Part shown: in pieces, positions 40,321 through 50,070 of the stretch
Layout of the letters: the number at the start of each line of letters is the position of its first letter
Position numbering within the stretch: the first letter of the stretch is position 1
Origin: Atopobium sp034113385
Lineage (GTDB): Bacteria > Actinomycetota > Coriobacteriia > Coriobacteriales > Atopobiaceae
DNA: 64,000 bases
Direction of reading: 5' to 3'
Assembly: GCF_034113385.1 (NCBI RefSeq)
Contig: NZ_JAXEXL010000013.1
Location: forward strand, 124,001-188,000
Notes under the pieces: generated by a model
The model's input: the letters and a program-made list of their open reading frames with translations, nothing else
The model's database searches: none
What the model was told of the DNA's origin: nothing
Made by a program: the position numbers and the translations under genes

Positions 40321-41013
40321 CTACTTTTGCCGAGTCTTTCTTTTCTTTATAGGATTGCCCTGTGCCTTAAACGCGCTGGGACAAATATCATTAAGAGGGC
40401 ATTCCGCACAAAGGGGCTTCTTTGCATCGCAAATCTCACGACCAAAAAGTACCCATTGGTGATTGACGGGCCCCCACATAGTACGTGGAATAACAGCCAA
40501 AATGTCCTTCTCGGCAGCAGCAGGAGAAGGGGCGTTGGTGAGCTTAAGGCGTGTGGCAATACGGTACACATGGGTATCGACTGCAATGCCCTCAACAATT
40601 CCAAACGCATTGTTAAGCACAATATTTGCAGTTTTTCGTCCAACGCCAGGAAGAGAAGTGAGTTCATCCATGGTGCGTGGGACTTCTCCGCCAAAGTCAG
40701 CCATGATTTTTTGAGCAGTTTCTACCACGTGCTGCGATTTGGTTCTAAAAAATCCTAAGCGATGGATAACATCTCCTACCTCTACTGGTGATGCTGCAGC
40801 CATAGCTTCAGCTGTGGGCCATTTTTTGAACAGTGTAGGGGTTACCGAGTTCACGGCCTTATCGGTAGTTTGAGCAGAAAGCAATACGGCAATAACCAGC
40901 GTGAAGGGGTCGGTAAAGTGCAGGGCGCATTCGGCTGCTGGGTAGCGTTGGTTCATGCGCTCACAAACAATAAGCGCTCGCTCGCATTTAGCTTTTTTGG
41001 ATTCTCGCGGCAC
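40321..41013 (-). CDS. nth: Endonuclease III
   Basis: A 230-aa base-excision glycosylase/AP lyase for oxidised pyrimidines. AVLLSAQTTDKAVNSVTPTL near the start, LPGVGRKTANIVLNNAFG with the catalytic Lys, VDTHVYRIATRLKL with the catalytic Asp, and the cluster motif C-x6-C-x2-C-x5-C (CDAKKPLCAECPLNDIC). The C-terminus is basic (KKRKTRQK). Single gene, convergent with rubrerythrin. Confidence 0.96.
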   Translation of the reverse strand: MPRESKKAKCERALIVCERMNQRYPAAECALHFTDPFTLVIAVLLSAQTTDKAVNSVTPTLFKKWPTAEAMAAASPVEVGDVIHRLGFFRTKSQHVVETAQKIMADFGGEVPRTMDELTSLPGVGRKTANIVLNNAFGIVEGIAVDTHVYRIATRLKLTNAPSPAAAEKDILAVIPRTMWGPVNHQWVLFGREICDAKKPLCAECPLNDICPSAFKAQGNPIKKRKTRQK

Positions 41014-41138
41014 GGTGACTCCTCTGGCACTGACGGCGTAGTCGTTGGGTAAAATGGTAGCAACTTACAACTATATTCCCGACTGCAATAAGTGTAGTCG
41101 GTTTTGGCATGTCATTTTGCAGGATGGGGAGCGTATTC

Positions 41139-44100
41139 GTGCTCATCAATAGAATTTCTCGGAGTTTGTTAACGGCACCCGCTCTTGCTGATGTGGTGCA
41201 TGAGCTGGATAGCGGCTCTGATTGTGATGTAGCGGTAGCTCAGTCTGCTCGTCCTCTTACGCTTGCGAGCCTATGGGCACGCAAGCCTCGGCCTACGCTT
41301 ATGGTGGTTTCTGGAGAAGAGATGGCTGACCGTGTAGCGCGTACGCTGTCTGCTTGGATTGGGCTTAACAACGTAGCTCGTTACCCAGAGCGCAAAGATT
41401 TGCCTTGGGCAGATGTAGCAGCAGACGATGCGGTGATTGGCGCGCGCTGCGCTGCCGTTTCTCGTTTAGCGCAGGCAGAGCCATGCATTGTAGTGGCAAG
41501 TGCGCGAGCACTTATGCGTCAAGTACCGCCCGTGGGTTCTGGGTATTGGGCAAGTTCCAGCTTTGCGGTGGGTGACGAAGTTCCTTTTGAGGATATGGGT
41601 GCATTGTTGGTTGGTATGGGTTATGCAGATGATGGTGAAGCTGCAACCCCAGGCACCTTCCACATTCATGGCGATGCGGTGGATGTGTTTCCTGCTCAGG
41701 CAACCGCACCTGTTCGCATAGAATTTTTTGGTGATGAGATTGACCGCGTGCGTCGTATGGTAGCTTCTACCAAACAAACCATTGGCGACCTTGAATCTGT
41801 TGTGGTGTGCCCCTGTCGTGAACTTGCGCTTACCGATACAACCGTGGAGCATGCACGTCGTGCGTTATACAACGATGCACAAGAAACGTCTGCCATTGCG
41901 GCAGACCTAGAGCTCATTGAAGCACGTTCTTCTTCTCCTATTATCGATAAATACCTGGTGGAGCTCTATGGCAGTACCTCATCTGTCTTTGCTCACATGA
42001 GCAAAGACACTCTGGTGGTGCTCTGTGAGCCTCGTGCCTTGTTTGATGATTGTCAGCGCAAATACGATGAATTGAGTGCTGCTGCAGCGGCAGCTCGTAC
42101 CAAGCTTACCGGTTTGTTTGTAGAGCCACGCGGGATGGATTTTGGCAAGCAACAGCGCTTGTCTTTCTCATCAATTTTGCGTGCGGGAGCTGCTGCAGTG
42201 CATAAGCTGGAGGTGCGTCAACCTGCTATTGCGGGAGCAGATTCTAAATTATTAGGACGCATTCGCGCTTGCATAGAAAACAATATGGTCATTGCGTTTG
42301 CGGTCCCTGACCGCGGAGCTCGAGAAGCACTTGAACTAAGTTTAAGTGACGAGCGCATTGCCTTTTGTGAGGAACTGTCTACGAGTGCGGCTAACGCTCT
42401 TCCTGTATTGGACAAGCAAGCGCAAGAGCAAGCTCAGGCGTTTGAACGGGGGCTCGTAAGTTTTATTGATGCGCCGGTGCCAGCTGGCACGATTTTTCCC
42501 GAGGCATCCTTAGCGGTTTTCTCGGTAGGGGATTTAACGCAGCGCATGGCCAAGCAAGGTGCTCGTAGACGCGTTGACCCCACCAGCGTTACGTTTCCCT
42601 TTAAACCGGGTGACTACGTTGTGCACGCCACGCATGGAATTGCGCTCTTTGCGGCCATTGTACGCCAAGAGGTTTCGGGCAAAGAACGAGATTACTTTTT
42701 ATTGGAATATGCCAATAATGACAAGCTTTTTGTACCATTAGAGCAGGTAGACCGCATTACGCGCTATATTGGTCCCGATGGCTCGAGCCCACGGTTAACG
42801 CGCCTGAACACGGCGGATTGGTCTCGTGCAACGGGTAAGGCACGCAAGAGTGCCAAGAAGTTGGCATTTGACTTAGTAGATTTGTATACGCGTCGCGCAT
42901 CAGTTGCAGGCCATGCTTGTGCGCCAGACACGCCAGCTCAGGCGGATATGGAATCAAGCTTTCCCTATGACGTTACGCCTGATCAGGCTCATGCTATTGC
43001 AGATATTAAGGCAGATATGGAGTCCAACCGACCCATGGACCGTTTGCTCTGTGGCGATGTTGGATTTGGCAAGACTGAAGTTGCACTACGCGCAGCATTT
43101 AAAGCAGTTATGGATGGCCGTCAAGTTATGGTGCTGTGCCCCACAACCATTTTAGCCGAGCAACATTATCAAACGTTCTTCAAGCGCTTTACCCCATTTG
43201 ATGTAGATGTCCGAGTACTTTCCCGCTTTGTGACGCCTGCAAAACAGCGCCGTGCGCTTGAAGGATTTTCTGCTGGGGACGTCAAGGTTCTTATCGGCAC
43301 GCATCGCTTGTTGTCCAGTGATGTTAATCCGCATGATTTGGGACTTATTATTATTGATGAGGAACAGCGCTTTGGCGTTCAACATAAAGAGCAGCTCAAA
43401 AACATGCGTGAACAAGTAGATGTGTTGACGTTATCTGCTACGCCTATTCCGCGTACTATGCAGATGGCTATGAGTGGCGTGCGCGATATGTCGCTCATTT
43501 TAACCCCGCCGCCAGGTCGTATTCCTGTGCAGGTTACCGTGGGTGAGTTTGATTTAGACGTCGTTTCTGCTGCCATTCGTGAAGAGTTAGCACGTAAAGG
43601 TCAGGTCTATTACGTATCTAATCGTGTCACAACTATTGATGACGCTGTGGCGCGTGTACAAGAGGCGGCGCCGGAGGCGCGCATTGGTGTAGCGCACGGC
43701 AAGATGAATGCTCGCGAGACTGAAGATGTTATGATGCGCTTTGAAGCACATGAGATTGACGTGCTTATTGCTACCACCATTATTGAGAGTGGTATTGATA
43801 ATCCGCATACCAACACGTTGATTATTGAGGATTCTCAACGCTTGGGTCTGGCGCAGTTATACCAGCTTAAGGGCCGTGTAGGTCGTGGCCGTATACAGGC
43901 CTATGCCTACTTTATGTTTCCTGGTGAGCTGCCGCTTACACCTGAGGCAACAGATCGTTTGATGGCCATTAATGAGTTCCAAGAGCTGGGTAGTGGCATG
44001 CGTATTGCTATGCGCGACCTAGAGATTCGTGGCGCGGGCTCGTTGATGGGTGGCGAGCAGCACGGCAATTTGTCGAGTGTAGGCTTTGATTTGTTTACAC

Positions 44101-44633
44101 AAATGCTGGGACAAGCGGTTGCAGAGGCACGTGGTGAGTCTGCAGATTTACCTCCTGCAGAAGTTACTATTAATTTGCAGGCAGACTTTTATCTAGCAGA
44201 TGAGTACATCCCTGATGTAGATAAACGCGTGCTGGTGTATCGTCAGTTGGCAGGGGCTATGGAGTTAGCTGAAGTGGATGCGCTAGAGCAGGATGTAGAA
44301 GAACGCTATGGTGCCCTGCCTTTAGCTGGTCGCAACCTGTTTGACCGTGCTCGTATTCGTATTCGTGCACAGAGGTTGGGTGTAACGTCGGTTGCTCTGA
44401 CGGAAGGACGCCTCATATACTTAGGTTTAGAAGTACCGCGCGATAAGAGCCTTAAGCTGCGCGAGCGAGGTGCTCTTGTGTATCCCAAGACCAAGAAACT
44501 GGCCTATCCATTTCATAGACAACGAGGCATTTTTGCAGGCAGCGCGTCTGCTTCTGAAGCGCGTAGCATCGAAGAACTTCTTCCTGCTGCACTTGGTGTG
44601 TTAGAAGAAGTTGGCGGAGATGACGAAGAGTAA
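41139..44633 (+). CDS. mfd: Transcription-repair coupling factor
   Basis: An ~1164-aa protein. The N-terminal third is UvrB-like (GTFHIHGDAVDVFPAQA, EFFGDEIDRVRRM). A CarD-like RNA polymerase-binding domain follows (FKPGDYVVHATHGIALF). The RecG-like motor has LLCGDVGFGKTEVAL, IIDEEQRFGVQHKE, TLSATPIPRTM and QLKGRVGRGR; a TRCF C-terminal domain ends the protein. It displaces stalled RNA polymerase and recruits UvrA. GTG 41139 has GGGGAG upstream; ATG 41109 or 41124 are alternatives. Confidence 0.96.
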   Translation: MLINRISRSLLTAPALADVVHELDSGSDCDVAVAQSARPLTLASLWARKPRPTLMVVSGEEMADRVARTLSAWIGLNNVARYPERKDLPWADVAADDAVIGARCAAVSRLAQAEPCIVVASARALMRQVPPVGSGYWASSSFAVGDEVPFEDMGALLVGMGYADDGEAATPGTFHIHGDAVDVFPAQATAPVRIEFFGDEIDRVRRMVASTKQTIGDLESVVVCPCRELALTDTTVEHARRALYNDAQETSAIAADLELIEARSSSPIIDKYLVELYGSTSSVFAHMSKDTLVVLCEPRALFDDCQRKYDELSAAAAAARTKLTGLFVEPRGMDFGKQQRLSFSSILRAGAAAVHKLEVRQPAIAGADSKLLGRIRACIENNMVIAFAVPDRGAREALELSLSDERIAFCEELSTSAANALPVLDKQAQEQAQAFERGLVSFIDAPVPAGTIFPEASLAVFSVGDLTQRMAKQGARRRVDPTSVTFPFKPGDYVVHATHGIALFAAIVRQEVSGKERDYFLLEYANNDKLFVPLEQVDRITRYIGPDGSSPRLTRLNTADWSRATGKARKSAKKLAFDLVDLYTRRASVAGHACAPDTPAQADMESSFPYDVTPDQAHAIADIKADMESNRPMDRLLCGDVGFGKTEVALRAAFKAVMDGRQVMVLCPTTILAEQHYQTFFKRFTPFDVDVRVLSRFVTPAKQRRALEGFSAGDVKVLIGTHRLLSSDVNPHDLGLIIIDEEQRFGVQHKEQLKNMREQVDVLTLSATPIPRTMQMAMSGVRDMSLILTPPPGRIPVQVTVGEFDLDVVSAAIREELARKGQVYYVSNRVTTIDDAVARVQEAAPEARIGVAHGKMNARETEDVMMRFEAHEIDVLIATTIIESGIDNPHTNTLIIEDSQRLGLAQLYQLKGRVGRGRIQAYAYFMFPGELPLTPEATDRLMAINEFQELGSGMRIAMRDLEIRGAGSLMGGEQHGNLSSVGFDLFTQMLGQAVAEARGESADLPPAEVTINLQADFYLADEYIPDVDKRVLVYRQLAGAMELAEVDALEQDVEERYGALPLAGRNLFDRARIRIRAQRLGVTSVALTEGRLIYLGLEVPRDKSLKLRERGALVYPKTKKLAYPFHRQRGIFAGSASASEARSIEELLPAALGVLEEVGGDDEE

Positions 44634-44648
44634 GTAAGGAGTTCTTTT

Positions 44649-45287
44649 ATGGACGTGCGTGCAGTGCTCTTTGATATGGATGGAGTTCTTATTGACTCTG
44701 AGCCCTTTTACAATCAACGTATTGATGCGTTTCTAAAAAGCATAGGGCGAGCTCCAGAAAGCATGATTGATTTTACAGGGTCCAATGACAATGCCATTTG
44801 GGAGACTTTGGTACCAGAAGATGCAACGTTACGCGACGCGTTACATGCACAATATGATGCGTATCGAGCAGTACATCCTGTTGACTGTGTATCAAGAGGT
44901 AACCCGCAGGCACCCAAGCTTTTTGAGGCGCTCCACGCCCGTGGCGTATTGACTGCTATCTGCTCTTCTTCAGAGCTGAGTATGATTCAGGAATACATGC
45001 ATGTTCAGAACGTAGAATCACTTATTGACTTTGCAATAAGTGGAACTCAATGTGCTTATCATAAGCCACATCCCGAGATTTATCTTAGTGCCATGGAAGC
45101 TTTAGGAGTGCAACCTCGGCAATGTTTGGTTGTAGAAGACTCTCCCATAGGCATCCGCGCAGGTCTTGCAAGCGGTGCAAGGGTAGTAGCACTTTCTCAA
45201 TACTCGGCAGATCGTCTAGATCAAAGCGAGGCACATGCGATAGTTGGCCAGTTACATGACATCTTGTCTTTTGTACATCCACAGTAG
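44649..45287 (+). CDS. HAD-superfamily hydrolase (phosphoglucomutase/phosphatase-like)
   Basis: A 212-aa protein with motif I FDMDGVLIDSE, motif II TAICSSSE, motif III Lys in CAYHKPHPEIY, motif IV VVEDSPIGIRAG. A small helical cap follows motif I. This is the beta-phosphoglucomutase/GPH-type subgroup; the substrate cannot be told. ATG 44649 follows AAGGAG, 15 nt after mfd. Confidence 0.92.
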   Translation: MDVRAVLFDMDGVLIDSEPFYNQRIDAFLKSIGRAPESMIDFTGSNDNAIWETLVPEDATLRDALHAQYDAYRAVHPVDCVSRGNPQAPKLFEALHARGVLTAICSSSELSMIQEYMHVQNVESLIDFAISGTQCAYHKPHPEIYLSAMEALGVQPRQCLVVEDSPIGIRAGLASGARVVALSQYSADRLDQSEAHAIVGQLHDILSFVHPQ

Positions 45288-45432
45288 TCCAAGGTGTCTT
45301 CTCTACCTGCATGTTTTATTTCTTGATCAAAACAAAAAGCCTCTCTGCATTGGCAAGCAGTATTATGTAGGGAGTCGTTACCAGTTTGATGTATAGCTAA
45401 ATGCTGTTAATGCTCGGAAAGGTGCAAATAAT

Positions 45433-46473
45433 ATGACGCAACAAGCAGCTAACCATGTGGAGATAAGCTCCGAAGACCTTGCTATTCTTAATCGTGCACC
45501 TCAGCTGCGTTGGGTAACACTGGGTTGTGGACTTATTGCCCACGAGATGGCGGAAGCACTGGCACAACAGGGACGTTGCTTTGCTGGCGCTTTTAGCCGT
45601 ACACCCGCTAAGGTTCAAGAATTTGCTCAGCGTTACGGTATTGAGCGTGTGTATACCTCAGTGGATGAGGTAATGGCTGATCCAGATGTTGACGTGGTAT
45701 ATATTGCAACGCCGCATACTACGCATGCATCCTATATTCGTGCGGCGCTTATGGCTGGTAAGCATGTTATGTGCGAGAAAGCTATTACGATTAATGTTTC
45801 TGAGCTCGATGAGCTGCAAGCATTAGCTGCCGATAAGGGCTTGGTGCTTATGGATTCGTGCACCATTTTGCATATGCCACTCTATAAGGAGCTGCGCCGT
45901 CGCTTAGAGGCAGGCGATTTTGGTCGCGTGCACCTAGCGCAGGTCAATTTTGGTTCCTTCCATGAGTTTGATGCACAATCGCGTTTCTTCAATCCTGCAC
46001 TGGGCGGCGGAGCCATGTTGGATATTGGCGTGTATGCGTTTTCTTTAGTACGCACGTTTTTCTCGAGCATCCCTACAGAGCTTGTCTCGCTAGAAAATCC
46101 CGCTCCTACAGGCGTGGATGATGAGTGCGCCATAGCCATGCGCAACGCAGAAGGCCAGTTGGGTGTGATTACCCTTACACTTCAGGCTAAGCAGCCAAAA
46201 CGCTATGTAATTGCTACCGATAAAGGCTATTTAGAGGGTATGGAATATCCGCGCGCAGATGTAGCAACCTTCCGTAAGTGGCCCGAAAACACGGTGGAAA
46301 CCATTGCGGTGGGCAAGCGTGCGCTCGCACTCAACTACGTAGTGGCAGATGTGGAGGCCGCTGTTGCTGGCGAGCAGGATGCCATTCGTATCAATGCATG
46401 GTCGCGTGATGTTATGAAACTCATGACGGATTCCCGATATGCATGGGATTTTCGTTTTCCAGGCGAGGAATAG
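45433..46473 (+). CDS. Gfo/Idh/MocA family oxidoreductase
   Basis: A 346-aa protein with an N-terminal Rossmann fold (WVTLGCGLIAHEMAEAL, then EVMADPDVDVVYIATPHTTH) and the conserved EKAITIN (EKP-like motif with Ala for Pro). The C-terminal beta domain has GGGAMLDIGVYAFSL. It oxidises or reduces a sugar-type substrate with NAD(P). ATG 45433 follows GGAAAGG. The following mazG starts 3 bp after its stop. Confidence 0.92.
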   Translation: MTQQAANHVEISSEDLAILNRAPQLRWVTLGCGLIAHEMAEALAQQGRCFAGAFSRTPAKVQEFAQRYGIERVYTSVDEVMADPDVDVVYIATPHTTHASYIRAALMAGKHVMCEKAITINVSELDELQALAADKGLVLMDSCTILHMPLYKELRRRLEAGDFGRVHLAQVNFGSFHEFDAQSRFFNPALGGGAMLDIGVYAFSLVRTFFSSIPTELVSLENPAPTGVDDECAIAMRNAEGQLGVITLTLQAKQPKRYVIATDKGYLEGMEYPRADVATFRKWPENTVETIAVGKRALALNYVVADVEAAVAGEQDAIRINAWSRDVMKLMTDSRYAWDFRFPGEE

Positions 46474-46475
46474 CC

Positions 46476-47324
46476 ATGAGTTTTGCCGCCGATTCTGCAG
46501 ATGAGCAGTCGCGTCTGCGTCCTGGTGCACCGGGCAAGCATCCTGAGTTTGACCGTCTAGCCCGCACGATTTGGTGTCTTCGTCAACCCGATGGTTGCCC
46601 TTGGGACAAGGTGCAAACACACCAGTCCATTGCAAAGAACATGCTCGAAGAGGCCTTTGAGGCGGTTGATGCTATCGAGGCACAAGACTCCAGCCATTTG
46701 CGAGAAGAGCTGGGAGATGTGCTTATGCAGGTGTTGCTGCATGCGCAAATTGCAGCTGATGCGGGTGAGTTTACGTTAGATGATGTCTGCCGTGACCTTA
46801 ATGAAAAGCTCGTGCGTCGTCACCCACATGTATTTGGTGAGCTAGATGCGTCAGATACGGATGAGGTTCTTACCATTTGGGATGACGTAAAGAAAGCCGA
46901 GCGTGCAGGTGGCAAAAATGATGCTGCACCCGAAGGCCTTCTCGATAGTGTGCCCAGAGCATTACCTGCACTTATGCAAGCGCAGAAAATCTCTAAGCGC
47001 GCTGCTCAGGTTGGTTTTGAATGGAAGACCACACAAGATGTTTGGGATAAGGTAGAAGAGGAACGCGGCGAGTTTTTGGCCGAGAAACCCGGAACAGCCC
47101 AGGCCACTATGGAGTTTGGTGACCTTTTATTTGCGCTGGTAAATGTGGCGCGTAAGGAAGGCATTGATGCGGAAGAGGCCTTGCGTATGGCTAACCGCAA
47201 GTTTCGTGCACGCTGGGCACAGGTAGAAATGCAGGCTCAAAAGGCTTCTCGTGAGCTGGAAAGCTATACTGCAGATGAACTTGAGGTTCTGTGGAATGTG
47301 GTCAAGGCGGATGAGTCGCTATAA
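46476..47324 (+). CDS. mazG: MazG nucleoside triphosphate pyrophosphohydrolase
   Basis: A 282-aa protein with the tandem MazG layout: DRLARTIWCLRQPDGCPWDK, LEEAFEAVDAIEA and LREELGDVLMQVLLHAQIA hold the EEx12-28ExxD metal motif of domain 1; EERGEFLAEKPGTAQATMEFGDLLFALVN is the second copy (read in two parts: EERGEFLAEK and EFGDLLFALVN). It removes abnormal NTPs. ATG 46476 follows GCGAGGA. Confidence 0.95.
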   Translation: MSFAADSADEQSRLRPGAPGKHPEFDRLARTIWCLRQPDGCPWDKVQTHQSIAKNMLEEAFEAVDAIEAQDSSHLREELGDVLMQVLLHAQIAADAGEFTLDDVCRDLNEKLVRRHPHVFGELDASDTDEVLTIWDDVKKAERAGGKNDAAPEGLLDSVPRALPALMQAQKISKRAAQVGFEWKTTQDVWDKVEEERGEFLAEKPGTAQATMEFGDLLFALVNVARKEGIDAEEALRMANRKFRARWAQVEMQAQKASRELESYTADELEVLWNVVKADESL

Positions 47325-47378
47325 TAAAGGCAACTATCTGTCGTACAATGTATACTGCGCATCACAAACACAGCAGAA

Positions 47379-47963
47379 ATGAACTCACTTATGGCATCAG
47401 CTGATGACACAATTTCCTTTAAAGCTCAGAAGGGCAAAAAGCCTGTTCAGAGGGCTCAATCTAGCAAGACGACTGAGGCTAGCGACGGTCGTATTCATGC
47501 AAAAAAACGTGCGGTGCGTAAGGAAGAAAAATCATCTTCTAAGCTGCAGCAACTAGCTGCTTGGTATGCTAAGTTAGGCAATTACCGTGCCTTGCTCATG
47601 GTATTGGGCGGCATAGTGTTGGTAGTTGTTGCATTGTACTCACCTTTACGCTCCTGGTATGCTGCTCAGCGTGATGCAGAGTTATATACCAAGCAATTAC
47701 AAACCCTCAAGAATGATAATGCTGCCTTGCAAGAAAATGTAACGCGTTTGCAGTCCAAAGAAGGTATTGAGGATGAGGCTCGTAAGCGCGGCTATGTAGT
47801 GCAAGGAGAAACCTCGGTTACCATCAATGGCATGAAAGACGGTGGTGAGGCCAAGGCGGATGCGTCAAAGAACTCTTTGGACGGCGTTGCCACAGACGAT
47901 CCTTGGTATATCAAAGTGCTCGATGCTGTTTTCTTGTATCAGGCACCTACCATACATGAATAA
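47379..47963 (+). CDS. Septum formation initiator family protein (DivIC/FtsB)
   Basis: A 194-aa protein. A basic cytoplasmic N-terminus of ~75 residues is followed by one membrane helix (ALLMVLGGIVLVVVALYSPL), a coiled coil (YTKQLQTLKNDNAALQENV, TRLQSKEGIEDEARKRGYV) and an acidic tail. The GIEDEARKRGYV motif is typical of DivIC/FtsB, which link division proteins at the septum. Between mazG and ppx, as commonly seen in actinobacteria near eno. Confidence 0.9.
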   Translation: MNSLMASADDTISFKAQKGKKPVQRAQSSKTTEASDGRIHAKKRAVRKEEKSSSKLQQLAAWYAKLGNYRALLMVLGGIVLVVVALYSPLRSWYAAQRDAELYTKQLQTLKNDNAALQENVTRLQSKEGIEDEARKRGYVVQGETSVTINGMKDGGEAKADASKNSLDGVATDDPWYIKVLDAVFLYQAPTIHE

Positions 47964-48006
47964 AACAATCAGACATAAAACGAGTAATGTACTCCGGTAA
48001 CTATAT

Positions 48007-49005
48007 ATGGTAAAAAAATATTCCAAAATAGCATGTATTGATATTGGTACGGTTACCTCGCGTTTAGCTTTAGCTTGCTTTGATTCTTCTCGCAATACAT
48101 TGCAATCGATTCAAAAACAATCATGTATTTGTGACCTGGGAGAAGGCCTTGCAGAATCAGGCATATTGTCCGACGCAGCCATCGATCGAGTGTTAGCTGC
48201 AACCTCTAGGTTTATAGATGCGGCTCATGCATGGGGAGCGGACAGTGCTGTATGCACGCTTACGAGTGCCGCCCGTGATGCAGCAAACTCTACGATTTTG
48301 CTTGAGGGACTTCGAGCTCAAGGACTTGTACCACAAGTTATCCCCGGATCAGTAGAAGCTCGCCTTACCTTTATAGGTGTGGCGTCTGACTTTACAGAGA
48401 AACGCATTGTTGTTTGTGACAGCGGTGGCGGTTCAACAGAACTTGCGGTTGGTACGGTGTATGCTCATGGAGTGCTTGAGTTGGAGGAAGTAGTTTCTCT
48501 CCAAATTGGTGCGCGCCGTATTACGGATATGTTTTTGTTGGAATCTAATCCACCAACGCTTTTGGCGCGCAAAAAAGCATATGACTATTGCAATCAGGCG
48601 TATATGAGGCACATGCCTGCTGTTTTGCGCAATGCTGCGCTGCCAATTATTGCTGTAGGTGGAACGGCTACCTCACTCGTAGCAATGGATAAGCAGTTGC
48701 GGCCCTATGACAGTGCTGCTGTACATTTGTCTCATATCACAACACACAAAGTTGGCCAACTTGTAGACCTTCTCGGCAGCATGACGGTAGACCAACGTGC
48801 ACACGTAGTGGGGCTACAACCTAAACGCGCAAAAGTTATTTTAGGTGGCACTATTGTGCTGCAGGCTTTGCTTCGGGTGGCAAACTCTCCATATATGCAG
48901 GTCAGTGAGCATGATTTGCTGTACGGGTTGGCAAATGTGGCCCATGCCGCGCAATTTGGTATGCAGAGTTTTGAGGATTGGGACATTCAACTCTCGCATC
49001 TGTGA
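48007..49005 (+). CDS. Ppx/GppA family exopolyphosphatase
   Basis: A 332-aa protein of the actin-like ATPase fold. ACIDIGTVTSRLALACF is phosphate loop 1 and VVCDSGGGSTELAV loop 2; LTSAARDAAN and IIAVGGTATSLVAMD also fit. It hydrolyses polyphosphate or (p)ppGpp-type pentaphosphate. It is the short form without the C-terminal HD domain. Confidence 0.93.
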   Translation: MVKKYSKIACIDIGTVTSRLALACFDSSRNTLQSIQKQSCICDLGEGLAESGILSDAAIDRVLAATSRFIDAAHAWGADSAVCTLTSAARDAANSTILLEGLRAQGLVPQVIPGSVEARLTFIGVASDFTEKRIVVCDSGGGSTELAVGTVYAHGVLELEEVVSLQIGARRITDMFLLESNPPTLLARKKAYDYCNQAYMRHMPAVLRNAALPIIAVGGTATSLVAMDKQLRPYDSAAVHLSHITTHKVGQLVDLLGSMTVDQRAHVVGLQPKRAKVILGGTIVLQALLRVANSPYMQVSEHDLLYGLANVAHAAQFGMQSFEDWDIQLSHL

Positions 49006-49038
49006 TAAAACTGCGGTAGGATAGTGCAGTACCTGTGT

Positions 49039-49123
49039 GGGGGCGTGGTGGAATTGGCAGACGCAGGGGATTTAAAATCCCTGGCCGAAAGGCTTGCGGG
49101 TTCGAGTCCCGCCGCCCCTACCA
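49039..49123 (+). tRNA. tRNA-Leu (anticodon TAA)
   Basis: Acceptor GGGGGCG pairs with CGCCCCT, anticodon stem GGGGA/TCCCT around TTTAAAA with TAA at 49073-49075, long variable arm typical of class II tRNAs, T-arm GCGGGTTCGAGTCCCGC, encoded CCA at 49121-49123. Confidence 0.97.
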
Positions 49124-49191
49124 GCTTTTCTCTAGGCATCCATCACACGCGTACGAGGATTATTCACTCGGTTTAACAGGTTTGATGTAGT

Positions 49192-49950
49192 ATGCCACGT
49201 TCTTCGTATGATTTAAAAGCTACCAAAACAGCCTCTAAGTCTGTACTGCATTCGCAGGTAGCCAATGTTCTTCGCGAGAAAATCTATAAACGTGAGTGGG
49301 TGCCAGGTCAGCGTATTCCTTCAGAAAACACGCTCGTAAAAAGCTATGGTATTTCACGAGGAACCGTACGCAAGGCGTTGGGCGCGCTCATAGAGGAGGG
49401 TCTCCTCAAATCAATTCATGGCAGCGGTACCTTTGTAGAGGATCACGCCATTTCTCATCCAGCAGGTGAGAAACCCATTTCATTTGCTAAATCACTCAAC
49501 AAGCAAGGTAAGCAGTTTGTAACTCTTGTACAGAACAAGCAGTTGCTCGATGCTACGCCTGAGGTAGCTAGTCAGCTACATATTTCCGTTGGTGACTCCG
49601 TTATGTTTTTGCGGCGCATTCGTTTAGTAGAGAATGAGCCTATTATGTGTCAGGAAGGCTACTATCCTTTGCGAGAATGCCCTGGTATCGACAGAGCAGA
49701 TTTTACAGTTGAGTCAGCTTTTGATGTTGTACAAACTTGTTCAGGTCGTAAAGTTAAAACATCTCGTATGCGTTATGTAGCTCGCGTTGCTGGTGATGAG
49801 CATGGTGCCTACCTTGATGTGGATGCAGCGGCGCCAGTTTTGTTGTTGGAACAAACCATTTTGCTTGATGATGACACGCCTGTGGAGTGGAGTTACACCT
49901 GGTTTAAGGCTGGACAAGAGATAGTGGGAATAGCCACTCAGGAACAATAA
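49192..49950 (+). CDS. GntR/HutC family transcriptional regulator
   Basis: A 252-aa protein. The N-terminal wHTH is HSQVANVLREKIYKREWVPG, RIPSENTLVKSYGISRGTVR, KALGALIEEGLLKSIHGSGTF. The C-terminal UTRA effector domain is VGDSVMFLRRIRLVENEPIM through LLEQTILLDDDTPVEWSYTW. It presumably binds a sugar phosphate and represses the PTS operon that starts 120 bp downstream; an operator candidate lies at 49975-50013. Confidence 0.93.
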   Translation: MPRSSYDLKATKTASKSVLHSQVANVLREKIYKREWVPGQRIPSENTLVKSYGISRGTVRKALGALIEEGLLKSIHGSGTFVEDHAISHPAGEKPISFAKSLNKQGKQFVTLVQNKQLLDATPEVASQLHISVGDSVMFLRRIRLVENEPIMCQEGYYPLRECPGIDRADFTVESAFDVVQTCSGRKVKTSRMRYVARVAGDEHGAYLDVDAAAPVLLLEQTILLDDDTPVEWSYTWFKAGQEIVGIATQEQ

Positions 49951-49974
49951 CAATTTTCTCTTGCATTGTTCACG

Positions 49975-50013
49975 GTTTATGCATAAACTTGTTCATAAAA
50001 ATATATACAAGTT
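49975..50013. promoter_or_regulatory. Candidate GntR operator
   Basis: A perfect 14-bp palindrome, GTTTATGCATAAAC (49975-49988), abuts an inverted repeat AACTTGT (49986-49992)/ACAAGTT (50007-50013). Both lie in the gap between the regulator and the first operon gene, where a HutC-type repressor would act. Confidence 0.55.
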
Positions 50014-50070
50014 AATGAGATGCGTAACAGCGTATTGGTAAGTTGGTAAGCTTGTGCAAGGGAGTTCCAT

